Source: Gluconacetobacter azotocaptans (GTDB lineage: Bacteria; Pseudomonadota; Alphaproteobacteria; Acetobacterales; Acetobacteraceae). Taken from it: a stretch of 64,000 nucleotides of DNA. The position numbers and the translations under genes are program-made. The notes below the pieces were generated by a model that had not been told where the DNA came from, searched no databases, and saw only the letters and a program-made list of their open reading frames with translations. The DNA lies in NCBI RefSeq assembly GCF_014174355.1, contig NZ_JABEQF010000016.1:24246-88245 (forward strand). Direction: 5' to 3'. Positions within the stretch are counted from its first letter, which is position 1. Every line of letters begins with the position of its first letter. Of this stretch, positions 8,043 through 17,436 are shown piece by piece.

Positions 8043-9374
8043 CTACGACAGTCCTGCCGTGGAAAAGCCCGCCGGCCGGCCGGACGGGGAACCCAGCACC
8101 TCATCCTCACGCATCACGATTTGGCCCCGGATCACCGTCATGGCCGGCCAGCCCGTGCACTCATATCCGTCAAACGGGGTCCAGCCACAGGGGGAGGCAA
8201 TCCAGTCCTGTTCGATGGTGCGACGACGGTCGGGGTCCACCACCGTAAAGTCGGCATCGTATCCGATCGCGATCCGGCCCTTGTTGGCCAGGCCGTAGAC
8301 GCGGGCGGGTCCTTCAGCCATCAGCTGGACCATGCGCTCCAGGCTCAATCGCCCTTCGCTGACATGATTCAGCATGACCGGAACCAGTGTCTGAACGCCC
8401 GTCAGGCCTGCTGCCGTCTCCGGCCACGGCCGTTCCTTCGCTTCGCGGGAATGGGGGGCGTGATCGGACCCGATACAATCCACCATGCCATCGCGCACTG
8501 CCGCCCATGCGGCGTCATAATGCCGCCTGTCCCGGATGGGCGGATTCATGACCGCGAACCCACCATGCGTGTCGTAGATATCCGGCCCGAAATGCGTCAG
8601 GTGATTGACCAGAAGTTCGGTCGTCACAAGGTCGCGGAAATCCTGGAGATAGGACAGCTCTTCCGCCGTGGAGACATGCAGGATGTGGATCGGCCGCCCC
8701 GTACGCCGCGCCAGCGCCGCCAGCCGGCGCGTCCCCAGGAAAGCGCATTCCACATCATGCCAGTCGGCATGCAGCCGATGGGGACCACCGGCCAGGAACA
8801 GTTTTTTCCGCTCCTGCAGACGCGTTTCGTCCTCCGAATGGAAACAGATGCGCCGCGCGCCATCACGCATGATCGTCTCGACGCTGGCATCATCATCCAC
8901 CAGCAGTTCGCCCTTGGCGGATCCCAGGAAAACCTTGATGGCGCAGACGTTCTCCTGCTGCTCCAGCGTCCCCAGTTCCACCGAATTGGTTTTGGTGGCG
9001 GCCAGATACAGTCCAACGTCACACCAGATCTGGCCCGACATCAGTTCGATTTTCCGCTCCAGCCGGTCGCGACTGGTGACGGGTTCGGCCGTGTTGGGCA
9101 TGTCGAACAGCGTGGTGATGCCGCCCAGCACCGCACCGCGCGTGCCGCCCAGGAAGGTTTCCACGCGCGGGTCGCCCGGGTCGCGCAGATGCACGTGCGG
9201 ATCGATCAACCCCGGCAGGACCGTCAGGTTCGTGCAGTCGATGACCTGCGCACCCGACGCGGTACGGAGATCCCCGATCGCGGCGATTTTTCCGCCGATG
9301 CATCCGACATCGGCCCGACAGCGCCCGTCGGCGATCACAACGCCATTGCGCAGGATCAGGTCGTAATGGTCCAT
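8043..9374 (-). CDS. Cyclic amidohydrolase of the dihydroorotase/hydantoinase/allantoinase group
   Basis: The 443-residue enzyme has all the marks of the type I dihydroorotase-like amidohydrolases. The metal motif DPHVHLRDPG is near residue 57. It is followed by FLGGTRGAVLGGITT, the AIKVFLGS strand that holds the carboxylated lysine, histidines in ICFHSEDE and HILHVSTAEE, and SDHAPHS with the catalytic aspartate. Such enzymes open cyclic amide rings (dihydroorotate, hydantoins, allantoin). There is no aspartate carbamoyltransferase nearby, and the neighbours are catabolic. A hydantoinase- or allantoinase-like role is therefore more likely than pyrimidine synthesis. The ATG at 9374 has GGGGGAGA upstream. 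Confidence 0.8.
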   Translation of the reverse strand: MDHYDLILRNGVVIADGRCRADVGCIGGKIAAIGDLRTASGAQVIDCTNLTVLPGLIDPHVHLRDPGDPRVETFLGGTRGAVLGGITTLFDMPNTAEPVTSRDRLERKIELMSGQIWCDVGLYLAATKTNSVELGTLEQQENVCAIKVFLGSAKGELLVDDDASVETIMRDGARRICFHSEDETRLQERKKLFLAGGPHRLHADWHDVECAFLGTRRLAALARRTGRPIHILHVSTAEELSYLQDFRDLVTTELLVNHLTHFGPDIYDTHGGFAVMNPPIRDRRHYDAAWAAVRDGMVDCIGSDHAPHSREAKERPWPETAAGLTGVQTLVPVMLNHVSEGRLSLERMVQLMAEGPARVYGLANKGRIAIGYDADFTVVDPDRRRTIEQDWIASPCGWTPFDGYECTGWPAMTVIRGQIVMREDEVLGSPSGRPAGFSTAGLS

Positions 9375-9448
9375 AATGTCTCCCCCGGCGGGCAATGGCC
9401 ACAGGGCTCACCTGCGGGACAGGGAGGCCACTGGGCGGGTCGCCCCCT

Positions 9449-9475
9449 CCTATCGGGCAGAGGACACCCGATAGG
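9449..9475. other. Hairpin between aldolase-fold gene and amidohydrolase gene
   Basis: CCTATCGGG (9449-9457) and CCCGATAGG (9467-9475) form a perfect 9-bp stem with a 9-base loop in the 124-bp gap between two minus-strand genes. There is no T-run, so it is more likely an mRNA processing or stability structure than a strong terminator. Confidence 0.4.
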
Positions 9476-9498
9476 ATGGCCCCGCCCCTATCCGCCTG

Positions 9499-10254
9499 TT
9501 ACAGGCGGAAATCCGTTCCCACGTTTTCGATCAGGCGCAGGCAGGCATTCCACGCCATCCGCTCGATATAGAGCTGCTTGTCAGAAACCGCCTGTTGCCC
9601 CATCCGGGTCTGGATCGCCTCGGGCGGCACCACGAGTTCCGATCCGCCGGCCAGAGCCGCCACCTGAATCTCGCAGGCGCGTTCGATATTGTAGATGCGG
9701 TTCCACGCCTCGGCCGCCGTCGATCCCACTGCGATGAGGCCATGGTTGCGCAGGATGACGGCTTTGTGGTTCCCCAGATCGCGCACCAGACTGGCCCGCT
9801 CGGACTGCGAGAGGACGAACCCTTCGAACTCGTGATATCCGACCGCGCCGTGGAACATCATGGCCTGCTGGCTGATCGGCAACAGGCCATGGCGCTGCGC
9901 CGACACCGCGGCGCCGGCGCGCGTATGGGTGTGAATCACCACCCCGACATCGGGCAATGCCTCATGAATGGCGCTGTGGATGTTGCAGCCGGCGTCGTTG
10001 ATGTCCGCCCCTTCATATTCGGGGCTCAGCGCACCGCTTTCGTCGATTTCAATCAGGCTGGATGCCGTGACCTCATCAAAGAGAAGATTGTACCTGTTGA
10101 TCAGCAGTGTGTTCGATTTGTCCGGCACCCGCGCCGAGGCATGGGTGTGGATCAGATCGGTCATACGAAAATGCGCAAGGATCCGGAAGATCGCCGCCAG
10201 TTCCTGCCGGATGGACAGCCCCGCAGGGTCGATAGGAAGATTGTTCCAGGCCAA
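9499..10254 (-). CDS. Class II aldolase/adducin-family protein
   Basis: The 251-residue protein has the class II aldolase/adducin fold. The Zn-ligand histidines appear in DLIHTHASARVP (near residue 35), VVIHTHTRAGAAVS (near 105) and VILRNHGLIAVG (near 165). The family includes fuculose-phosphate aldolases, epimerases and decarboxylases, and many members next to catabolic genes have no known substrate. It begins just downstream of the TonB-receptor terminator and 124 bp before the amidohydrolase, so it likely starts its own catabolic transcription unit or is reached by read-through. Confidence 0.85.
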   Translation of the reverse strand: MAWNNLPIDPAGLSIRQELAAIFRILAHFRMTDLIHTHASARVPDKSNTLLINRYNLLFDEVTASSLIEIDESGALSPEYEGADINDAGCNIHSAIHEALPDVGVVIHTHTRAGAAVSAQRHGLLPISQQAMMFHGAVGYHEFEGFVLSQSERASLVRDLGNHKAVILRNHGLIAVGSTAAEAWNRIYNIERACEIQVAALAGGSELVVPPEAIQTRMGQQAVSDKQLYIERMAWNACLRLIENVGTDFRL

Positions 10255-10328
10255 TGCTCAACTCCATCAAGAAATTTCGTGCGGAAACGATAACAGATCG
10301 TACCTCTGGGGAGAGGCATAAAATGAAC

Positions 10329-10352
10329 AGGCTGCCCCGAACGGGGCAGCCT
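10329..10352 (-). terminator. Terminator after TonB-dependent receptor gene
   Basis: AGGCTGCCCCG (10329-10339) and CGGGGCAGCCT (10342-10352) make an 11-bp GC-rich stem with a two-base spacer. It lies 5 bp past the stop of the minus-strand receptor gene and is followed on that strand by GTTCATTTT. It should separate the receptor transcript from the downstream aldolase-fold gene. Confidence 0.7.
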
Positions 10353-10356
10353 CTTC

Positions 10357-12822
10357 TTACAGGGCGGCCGAGACGGAGAACATGGCGGCAAAGCCCGACC
10401 CCACGATATAAAGCGGCGCGCTTCCCGAAACCATGGTCCCGTTCACGGCACGGGTTGTCTTGGCATTGAACTGGGTGCTGTAAATTCCTGCCAGATAATG
10501 ATTGTTTGTCAAATTCACGAGGTTCAGCTGAAGCTTCGGCGCCTTGACCGGCCCCACATTGGGGAAACGATAGCCGAGTGACATATCCACCGTCTTGTAG
10601 CCCGGCAGCTTCTCATCGTTCATGAACGTCGCATACTGCCCGCTGACGTAGTGCATCTGGATGTTGCCGAAAAACTTCGAGTCATCGTAGCTCAGACTGA
10701 CGTTTCCGGTCCAGGTCGGCGAACCCGTCGCCGTCTTGCCGGCCGTGGGCAGATAGGTCCCCTGCCGGGGCACGTTGTTGTCGATCGTCGCATGCAGATA
10801 CTCGCCCGAGAGGAAGAGCGAGAAATGATGGAACGGCCGCGACCCCACGGACACGTCGGCGCCACGGCTGGTCTGGCCACCGGCGTTCACATACTGGGTG
10901 ACCAGTGTGTTGTTCTGGTTGACGACGGTGGAAACCTGGCGGTTCGTGAAATTGTAATTGAATAAAGTTGCCTGGGCGGTCAGGTAATTGTCGTTATAAC
11001 GATAACCGAGCTCCTCGATGATCGAGTTCTCGATCTTCTGGTCGCGGGAGGCCCGTCCCGTAATTTTGCCGGTCGTCGCCGAAACCGAGTCCGCGATCTG
11101 GCTGGGATCCGGCACCCGCGAATTTACGCCGGCATCGAGGAAGACCTCGTGATGGCTGTTGAAATCGTAGCGCGCCCCAAGGCTGGGCATGGGCGCCGTC
11201 TGGTTGTTGTTGGTGTTGTAGGTGACGCCCGGAATACGATTGAAGTTCTGCGCACGGTAGAACAGATATTTGAAGCCGAATTCCAGCGACAGCCGGTGAT
11301 CGAGGTAGTTCATCCGGTCGCCCAGAAAGATCTGGTCGGTCTGGACACGGTTCAGGACGTCGGCGAACGAATAGATCTTGCCGTTGGGCAGGTAAACGGC
11401 CGAGCTACGCGCACCCCAGAGGCTCTCGGGCGAACCGGAGGCGTTCAGATAATTGAACTGCCCGAACGAGGACTGCTCGGTGAAGGCATACCAGTCGCCG
11501 AAGATGAACCTGTTATGACGGTCGATATCCCAGGCCAGGCTTGCGTTGATGCCCGAACGCAGGAACAGCGCCGGCGATCCGGAATAGAGGGTGGCAGAGT
11601 TCGCGGTCGGTCCGTTCTGGGTCTCGAGCTGAAGGCCCTCGATCTTCTGCGTTCCGGTGTAGGCCGACGTGGGCGACAGATTCACGGCACCCGGCGCCGC
11701 GGCGCGGGCATAATAGACGTACGGCGCCACGTTCAGCATCAGGTTGTGACGCAGGATGATCTTGTTGTTCAGGGTCGCGAACATGCCCTCGTAGACGTTC
11801 TGGTGCAGCTTGTAATAGTTCGTGTCGCCGGGCGTGAAGGTTGAGGTATAATTGTAGTTTTTTCCATACGTATTCCACGCCGCCATGGTCGGCGGACGCT
11901 CGAGCTGGAAATTGAGGTCCGTCCATTCGACCGACAGCGCGGTCTGGCTGCCGTTGTGCCAGTCCTTGATGATCTTCGAATCGACGTGCTGCCGCCAGGT
12001 GTTGCCCGGCCCCCGCCAGTCGTTACCCAGGAAATTCGAGTACGACACGAACGCGCGCAGGCCCGTATGCCCGATATCGCCCGTTTCGAACCGTCCGAAC
12101 ACCTGCCGCGTGTCATACGATCCATAGGTGACGTTCACCATTCCACCCATCTTGTGCGACGGGTCATGGAGCGCCATGCGAATGGTGCCCGCCGCACCGT
12201 TGGACCCCGGCACATCGAAATTTGTCGAACCCGGGCTCAGCCGCACCTCTTCGAGGTTCAGGGCGTCGACCGCCTCGTTGGGGTAGAAGGTCCCGTCATT
12301 GGTGATCGGGGAATCTTCGAAAAGCCAGATGATTTCGTTATTATTCAGTCCACGAACCGTGATGCCGCCCGGCTGCACACCATAGGGGTCCTGCGACGCC
12401 ACGACGGCCCCCGGCTGCATGGCGATCAATCGCTGTGGATTGGTCGTCGCCGGCTGGGTCTGGATATAGGCGCGCGTGGATGCGACCGACGATTTCACGC
12501 TGTTCGAAATGGCCAGCAGGCCGCCACCGGCGGAACGGTGCGTCAGCCCGGTAACCGCCACGTCCTCAGCGCTGCCGCTTCCGTCGATCGTGGAATCGTC
12601 TTCGGCCGACGGCGCAGGACCGGGTTTCGACGCCGGCTTCGCGACGGTCTTCGCCGTCCCCTTGCCATGGGCGGCATCGGGCTGTGACGCGACGGGCGCG
12701 GCGGCAGTGGCCGCACGGGCAGCGGGCATCGCGCCGGCAATGCTCAAAACCGTGGTAGAAAGAAGTATCAGTCGAGAAATCGACAGGGGCACCATAACGC
12801 CGAATTCCTTCTTCATCAGCAT
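10357..12822 (-). CDS. TonB-dependent outer-membrane receptor
   Basis: This protein of 821 residues has an N-terminal signal peptide (LILLSTTVLSIAGAMPAARA), a low-complexity Ala/Pro linker, a plug domain and a long beta-barrel. Plug features are SVKSSVASTRAYIQTQPATT, the GVQPGGITVRGLNNNEIIW motif and LEEVRLSPGSTNFDVPGSNG. The barrel repeats strands with aromatic girdles. It ends in FSVSAAL rather than the usual terminal phenylalanine. It imports a large or scarce solute using energy from TonB-ExbBD. The substrate is not evident. The ATG at 12822 has GGAGG 5 nt upstream. An AT-rich 690-bp region precedes it. Confidence 0.88.
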   Translation of the reverse strand: MLMKKEFGVMVPLSISRLILLSTTVLSIAGAMPAARAATAAAPVASQPDAAHGKGTAKTVAKPASKPGPAPSAEDDSTIDGSGSAEDVAVTGLTHRSAGGGLLAISNSVKSSVASTRAYIQTQPATTNPQRLIAMQPGAVVASQDPYGVQPGGITVRGLNNNEIIWLFEDSPITNDGTFYPNEAVDALNLEEVRLSPGSTNFDVPGSNGAAGTIRMALHDPSHKMGGMVNVTYGSYDTRQVFGRFETGDIGHTGLRAFVSYSNFLGNDWRGPGNTWRQHVDSKIIKDWHNGSQTALSVEWTDLNFQLERPPTMAAWNTYGKNYNYTSTFTPGDTNYYKLHQNVYEGMFATLNNKIILRHNLMLNVAPYVYYARAAAPGAVNLSPTSAYTGTQKIEGLQLETQNGPTANSATLYSGSPALFLRSGINASLAWDIDRHNRFIFGDWYAFTEQSSFGQFNYLNASGSPESLWGARSSAVYLPNGKIYSFADVLNRVQTDQIFLGDRMNYLDHRLSLEFGFKYLFYRAQNFNRIPGVTYNTNNNQTAPMPSLGARYDFNSHHEVFLDAGVNSRVPDPSQIADSVSATTGKITGRASRDQKIENSIIEELGYRYNDNYLTAQATLFNYNFTNRQVSTVVNQNNTLVTQYVNAGGQTSRGADVSVGSRPFHHFSLFLSGEYLHATIDNNVPRQGTYLPTAGKTATGSPTWTGNVSLSYDDSKFFGNIQMHYVSGQYATFMNDEKLPGYKTVDMSLGYRFPNVGPVKAPKLQLNLVNLTNNHYLAGIYSTQFNAKTTRAVNGTMVSGSAPLYIVGSGFAAMFSVSAAL

Positions 12823-13515
12823 TCCATCCTCCGATTACGTTCCGAGGGACAAATTATATTTCTAATTCCGGGCGCGCTTTTTCCGTTCCATGATCGGATT
12901 TCCGGATAAGCCACGCCGGTATGTTGCGTTATCGTCACAAGGTAAGCATAGCCGCTGCCGGATCAGCAATTAGGTTCACTATCATCATATCGGGCACACT
13001 ATACTGAAGAGTTATAGGGCACGTCCCGCCGATTCGGAATTTTCAGAATTATTCTTCTGATTCAATATCTTAAATCCATACGCCTCCGTCACCACGAAGG
13101 GCACGAAGTCTCTTTCAACACGGCTGAGAGTCGGATAAATTGTGCCACAACAGAATGAAACAGGCCGGCAATCAAACATCACATAGTCCAGTTTCCATCG
13201 GCGGCCATTCGATTTGACGTTGCAGAGGATCACTGATGTGGCGTTACAAAGGGTTTCAATTCCCTTCACCTGAAGGCCTTCGGGAAGGAAAGAATCTTCT
13301 CTTGCTATATCGTAAATTTTCTGCTGCCTATCGGCCCTTCATTCATCTTCATCCGCGTGCGCGATCCTGTGTGCCGCATGGCGTCATGTGCAGGGTGACG
13401 GGTTAAAGGTATCGCACCGATCCGAATGTGTACGGGCCCTGATGCGAAACCTTCAGACAATTAACGATGTTTAATACTCAAATATAGAAAAATCTTTTCT
13501 TTTCATGAGGTACCG
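12823..13515. other. AT-rich divergent intergenic region
   Basis: These 693 bases separate the TonB receptor from the plus-strand amidohydrolase and are clearly AT-richer than the flanking genes. They must hold both promoters. An 85-codon minus-strand frame at 13012-13269 lacks family resemblance and any ribosome site, so I do not call it a gene. The stretch just before 13516 carries TGAGG five bases upstream of the ATG. No repeats, RNA gene or known riboswitch were recognised. Confidence 0.5.
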
Positions 13516-15045
13516 ATGCTAATCAGAGGTGGGTGGGTCGTTGTCGATCCGCAGACAATCGTCAAGGACGCCGCGATTCACGTCGTTGACAATCGGGTCG
13601 CCGAAGTCGGGACATGGTCCGCGCTGCGCGAAAGATACCCCGATGACGAGGTCGTCGGCGGTGCGACCTCCATTGTCATGCCGGGCCTGATCGATGCCCA
13701 TTCCCACGGACGCGGGCTCTCACCCATTCAGAAAGGCGTCCTGTACGACTATCTCGAGAACGCGTTTCTCGACTGGTCGTCCATGGTGTACCTGCCCAAC
13801 GATCTCTGCGCCGCCCTTTCGGCCGTACGGCATCTGCGCATGGGCTGCACCAGCATCCACCACACGGGCTGGAATGACGAAGGGCCGAAAGCGCTGGAAA
13901 ACGCGCATCTGGCGATCGGCAGCTACCGCACATCCGGGATTCGCCTGGCCTATTCCCCGGCCGTCCGGGACCGTAACCGGTTCTGCATCGACGAGGAAGG
14001 GTTCGTCGACACGCTCCCGCCGGAACTGCGGGAATTCGTGACGCCGATGACGCGATACGATGCGAAAGCGATCGCCGACGACTACATGAATCTGTTCGAG
14101 ACGCTCCATGCCTCGGACAATTCGCCGATGACCCGCGTCCTCCACGGGCCGTCATGGGCCCACGGCACCACCGACGATTTTTTCACGCGAATCCGCGACA
14201 GCGCCGCGGCCCACGACAATACACCCGTCCATATCCATACGCTGCAGACGCCGCATCAGCGGGCATGGAGCATCAAGACCTTCGGCTGCTCGCTCGTCGA
14301 ACATCTCGACCGCCTGGGCGTTCTGGGGTCGAACACGACGCTGGGCCATGCCGTATGGCTGTCCGAACGCGATATCGAACTGATTGCCGCGCGAGGCACC
14401 AGCACCACCCATCATGCATCGTGCAACCTTCATGTCCGGAACGGCATTTCTCCGATCTGGCACATGATGAAGCAGGGCGTGAACGTCGCGCTGGGGATCG
14501 ACGACAAGTCGCTGAACGATGACGACGATCCGTTCATGGAACTGCGCATGTCGGCGGTGCTCTCGCGCGTGCCGGGCTTCGACCTTGGCGAGACCCCCGC
14601 CCTGACCTCGGCGCAGATCCTGTCCATGGGCACGGTCAATGCGGCCAGAACCCTCGGTTTCGATCGTCTGCATGGAACGCTGCAACCGGGCGCCCCCGCC
14701 GATGCCGCGATTCTGGATACGGCGTCCATGTTGCATGATCCGTGGACGTCGGACAGGCTGGCCATTCCCGATCTTCTCGTCTGGCGCGCCAAGGGCCAGG
14801 ACGTGACCGACGTCGTCGTCGACGGCAAGGTCGTCATCCGGGACCGCCGTTTCACGACCATGGACGTCGAGGCGCTGTACGCCGAGGTCCGGGACTACGT
14901 GAAGCATTACGAGGCCAAGCCGGCTTCGCCGGAGCGTACTGCGGCACTGGCCGCCCTGCGGCCCCATTTCCACGCCTGGCATCGCAAGATGCTGACCCAT
15001 CTGGATGTCAGCGAGCCGTTCTATCGCGTGAACGGCCGCGCCTGA
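13516..15045 (+). CDS. Metal-dependent amidohydrolase (TrzN/AtzA, guanine/cytosine deaminase group)
   Basis: The protein of 509 residues starts with the small beta-sandwich (MLIRGGWVVVDPQT) and has a TIM-barrel amidohydrolase core. The metal motif HSH is in PGLIDAHSHGRG (near residue 60). The VHIHTLQTP histidine, the LGHAVWLSERD histidine and the ALGIDDKSLNDDDDPF aspartate follow in family order. Members hydrolyse or deaminate ring C-N bonds in purines, pyrimidines and s-triazines. It leads a plus-strand unit with a polar amino-acid ABC importer and an enolase-superfamily enzyme. So it may act on a nitrogen-rich ring imported by that transporter. The TGAGG ribosome site before 13516 supports the start. 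Confidence 0.83.
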   Translation: MLIRGGWVVVDPQTIVKDAAIHVVDNRVAEVGTWSALRERYPDDEVVGGATSIVMPGLIDAHSHGRGLSPIQKGVLYDYLENAFLDWSSMVYLPNDLCAALSAVRHLRMGCTSIHHTGWNDEGPKALENAHLAIGSYRTSGIRLAYSPAVRDRNRFCIDEEGFVDTLPPELREFVTPMTRYDAKAIADDYMNLFETLHASDNSPMTRVLHGPSWAHGTTDDFFTRIRDSAAAHDNTPVHIHTLQTPHQRAWSIKTFGCSLVEHLDRLGVLGSNTTLGHAVWLSERDIELIAARGTSTTHHASCNLHVRNGISPIWHMMKQGVNVALGIDDKSLNDDDDPFMELRMSAVLSRVPGFDLGETPALTSAQILSMGTVNAARTLGFDRLHGTLQPGAPADAAILDTASMLHDPWTSDRLAIPDLLVWRAKGQDVTDVVVDGKVVIRDRRFTTMDVEALYAEVRDYVKHYEAKPASPERTAALAALRPHFHAWHRKMLTHLDVSEPFYRVNGRA

Positions 15046-15057
15046 TCGCACGGCGGG

Positions 15058-15084
15058 TCGCGCGCATCATTCCGATGCGCGCGA
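15058..15084 (+). other. Hairpin after amidohydrolase gene
   Basis: TCGCGCGCATC (15058-15068) and GATGCGCGCGA (15074-15084) form an 11-bp perfect stem with a 5-base loop, 13 bp after the stop codon. No T-run follows. It may be a weak terminator or an mRNA stabiliser that sets different expression for the downstream transporter genes. Confidence 0.45.
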
Positions 15085-15250
15085 TCCGCCAGGGCCTGGA
15101 GCGTTTTCGATAAATTAATTTGACCGAGGAACGTTTCCGGGTGTGTTGGCGGACCCCGCCCGATGGCAATCGGCGAGACGGACCATTACGAACTGTTCGC
15201 CAGACACGATCCGTGCCCCGCGCGGACGACACGCATATTACGGAGGATCC

Positions 15251-16024
15251 ATGCTTCGACGTCGTTCCCTGATGCTTGGCGCCGCCGCCACGATCGGATC
15301 CGGCCTTGTCGGCACGGCCCGGGCCGCGACGCCCACCGCGGACGATATTCGTCGGCAGGGCTATATGCGCATCGCGACCACCGGCCTGGACGCGCCTTAC
15401 AATTATGTCGATCCGGATGGGCAGGTCATGGGCTTCGACATCGACTGGTCCAGGATGATCTGCGCCAGCCTGGGGGTCGAGGCCCGGTTTTCATGCCTGG
15501 CATGGCACGGCATCCTGCCCGGCCTGATGGCGGGGCAGTTCGACGGCGTCATGAGCGCGGTGCGAATCACGCCCGAGCGCCAGGCGAATTTCACCTTCTC
15601 CGCCCCCTATACGACAGATTCCGTCGCCGTCCTGGTGCGACAGGACAACACCACGATCAAGGAGATCGAGGACCTGAAAGGTCTGGTCGTGGGCACCGCA
15701 TCGGGCAGCATCCTGGAAGCCACGGCAAACGAGATGGCCCATGCCGCCACGCTGCGCTCCTATCCAGGCCTGCCCGACATTCTCATGGACCTGATTTCCG
15801 GCCGGCTGGACGGCGCCGTCGTGGGACGGGCTGGCGCGCTCTACGCCATTCACACCCACAACCTGCCGTTGAAGGTGGTCGGACGCGCCATCCGGCCGCA
15901 GCCCATCGCGATGATCCTGCCCAAGGGCGCCACGGACCTGGCATCGGCGGTCTCGAAGGCCATTGCCGACCGGCAGGCCGACGGGCAGGCCAGGACCCTT
16001 GCCGACCGCTGGTTCAAAGCTTGA
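15251..16024 (+). CDS. ABC transporter substrate-binding protein, polar amino acid type
   Basis: The 257-residue protein has a signal with RRRSLMLGAAATIGSGLVG (Tat-like twin arginines) and an SBP_bac_3 fold. Family marks are GYMRIATTGLDAPYNYVD, GQVMGFDIDWSRMIC, WHGILPGLMAGQFDGVMSAV and RITPERQANFTFSAPY. These bind amino acids, opines or related small amines in the periplasm. CGGAGGA lies 3 bases before the ATG at 15251. A longer frame from 15143 lacks a ribosome site. It is followed by permease and ATPase genes with gaps of only 10 bp and 1 bp. Confidence 0.88.
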   Translation: MLRRRSLMLGAAATIGSGLVGTARAATPTADDIRRQGYMRIATTGLDAPYNYVDPDGQVMGFDIDWSRMICASLGVEARFSCLAWHGILPGLMAGQFDGVMSAVRITPERQANFTFSAPYTTDSVAVLVRQDNTTIKEIEDLKGLVVGTASGSILEATANEMAHAATLRSYPGLPDILMDLISGRLDGAVVGRAGALYAIHTHNLPLKVVGRAIRPQPIAMILPKGATDLASAVSKAIADRQADGQARTLADRWFKA

Positions 16025-16034
16025 GTATCGTCAG

Positions 16035-16694
16035 ATGATCGACTGGAATTTCATGGTCACCTATAGCCCGCGGCTGCTGAAGGCCTGCGAGGTGACGTTC
16101 GGGATCAGCGTCACCTCGCTGGCCCTTTCGACGGTCGCGGGCCTTGGCATCGCCCTGCTGCGCCTGTCCCCCCGCCGGATCCTGTCGTCGACCGCATGGA
16201 TCTATGTCTGGATCGTGCGGGGCACCCCCCTGCTGCTGCAGCTGTTCGCGATCTACTATGCCATGCCGATGACGGGACTCCGCCTCGACCCGTGGACGGC
16301 GGGCATCCTGACGCTGAGTTTGAATTCTTCGGCGTATTTTTCCGAAATCTTCCGATCGGCCATTCAGTCCATTCCCACCGGACAGACCGAAGCCGCGATC
16401 GCGATCGGCATGGGGCCGCTGCAGACCCTGCGGCGCATCGTCATCCCCCTGTCGCTGCGCCCGGCCCTGCCGCCCTATGTCGGCCAGGCCATCACGCTGC
16501 TCAAGAATTCGTCGCTGGTTTCGATCATCGCGGTGCCCGACCTGATGCAGACGGCCCAGAGCATCTATTCCACGACGTTCAAGGTGGTGGAGGTCATGCT
16601 GATGACCGGTGTGCTCTACCTCATCATGACCAGCCTGCTGCAGATCGCCCAGACGTCCCTGGAACGCCGCCTCAGCTATTATACGGTGAAATGA
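16035..16694 (+). CDS. ABC transporter permease, polar amino acid type (HisM/GlnP family)
   Basis: This protein of 219 residues has about five membrane helices and the cytoplasmic EAA loop for ATPase contact: [20 protein letters not shown] (residues near 120-140). The N-terminal [19 protein letters not shown] and [16 protein letters not shown] are typical of HisMQ/GlnP permeases. Only one permease gene is present, so it probably acts as a homodimer. The ATG at 16035 is 10 bp after the binding-protein stop, and the longer frame from 15963 overlaps that gene. Confidence 0.88.
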   Translation: MIDWNFMVTYSPRLLKACEVTFGISVTSLALSTVAGLGIALLRLSPRRILSSTAWIYVWIVRGTPLLLQLFAIYYAMPMTGLRLDPWTAGILTLSLNSSAYFSEIFRSAIQSIPTGQTEAAIAIGMGPLQTLRRIVIPLSLRPALPPYVGQAITLLKNSSLVSIIAVPDLMQTAQSIYSTTFKVVEVMLMTGVLYLIMTSLLQIAQTSLERRLSYYTVK

Positions 16695-16695
16695 T

Positions 16696-17436
16696 ATGAG
16701 CATCGTATCCTTCCGGGACGTCTCCAAGACGTTCGGTTCCCACCCGGTGCTGCGAAACGTATCTCTGGATATCGAGGAAGGCCAGGTCGTTGCCATCATC
16801 GGCCCCTCGGGGGCCGGAAAATCGACCCTGCTGCGCTGCGTCAATCAGCTTGAGCGTCACAGCACGGGCGAAATCCTGATCGACGGTATGCCCATCGGCG
16901 GCAACCAGCGGAACCGCGACCTGATCCGGCTGCGCCAGACGGTCGGCATGGTCTTCCAGTCCTTCAACCTGTGGCCGCATCTTTCGGCGCTGGGCAACGT
17001 GATGGAGGGCCCCGTCACCGTGCTCAAGACCCCGGTCGCCGTCGCCCGCCAGCAGGCCGAGGCACTGCTGAAGCAGGTCGGCCTTGCCGATCATGCCGCC
17101 AAATATCCCGGCCAGCTTTCCGGCGGCCAGCAACAGCGCGTCGCGATCGCCCGGGCCCTGGCCATGAAGCCGCGCGTCATGCTGTTCGACGAGGCGACCA
17201 GCGCGCTGGATCCCGAAATGGTTCAGGAGGTCCTGCGGGTTATGGAAAGCCTGGCCGCCGACGGCATGACGATGCTGGTCGTCACGCACGAGATGGGGTT
17301 CGCCCGCAAGGTCGCCGACCGCGTGGTGCTGATGGCCAACGGGCAGGTCGTCGAGGAGGATGTGCCCGAAACCTTCTTCACCAACCCCAAAGAGGAGCGC
17401 AGCCGGGCCTTCCTGAGCCGCGTGCTGTCATCATGA
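16696..17436 (+). CDS. ABC transporter ATP-binding protein, polar amino acid type (GlnQ family)
   Basis: The 246-residue ATPase has a Walker [10 protein letters not shown], the [15 protein letters not shown]-loop region, the signature [15 protein letters not shown], Walker [13 protein letters not shown] and the H-loop [11 protein letters not shown]. The [10 protein letters not shown] form is typical of amino-acid importers of the GlnQ/HisP group. It powers import through the preceding permease. Its stop overlaps the ATG of the enolase-superfamily gene (ATGA at 17433-17436), so the enzyme should be coexpressed with the transporter. Confidence 0.92.
   Translation: MSIVSFRDVSKTFGSHPVLRNVSLDIEEGQVVAIIGPSGAGKSTLLRCVNQLERHSTGEILIDGMPIGGNQRNRDLIRLRQTVGMVFQSFNLWPHLSALGNVMEGPVTVLKTPVAVARQQAEALLKQVGLADHAAKYPGQLSGGQQQRVAIARALAMKPRVMLFDEATSALDPEMVQEVLRVMESLAADGMTMLVVTHEMGFARKVADRVVLMANGQVVEEDVPETFFTNPKEERSRAFLSRVLSS

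Noticed and set aside
8043..9374. Housekeeping dihydroorotase (pyrC)
   Set aside because: No pyrimidine-synthesis gene nearby, and the neighbours are catabolic. Sequence alone does not exclude it, so the call stays at group level.
13012..13269. 85-codon minus-strand frame in the AT-rich gap upstream of the amidohydrolase
   Set aside because: No ribosome site, no family resemblance, odd residue composition. More likely chance or a decayed remnant.
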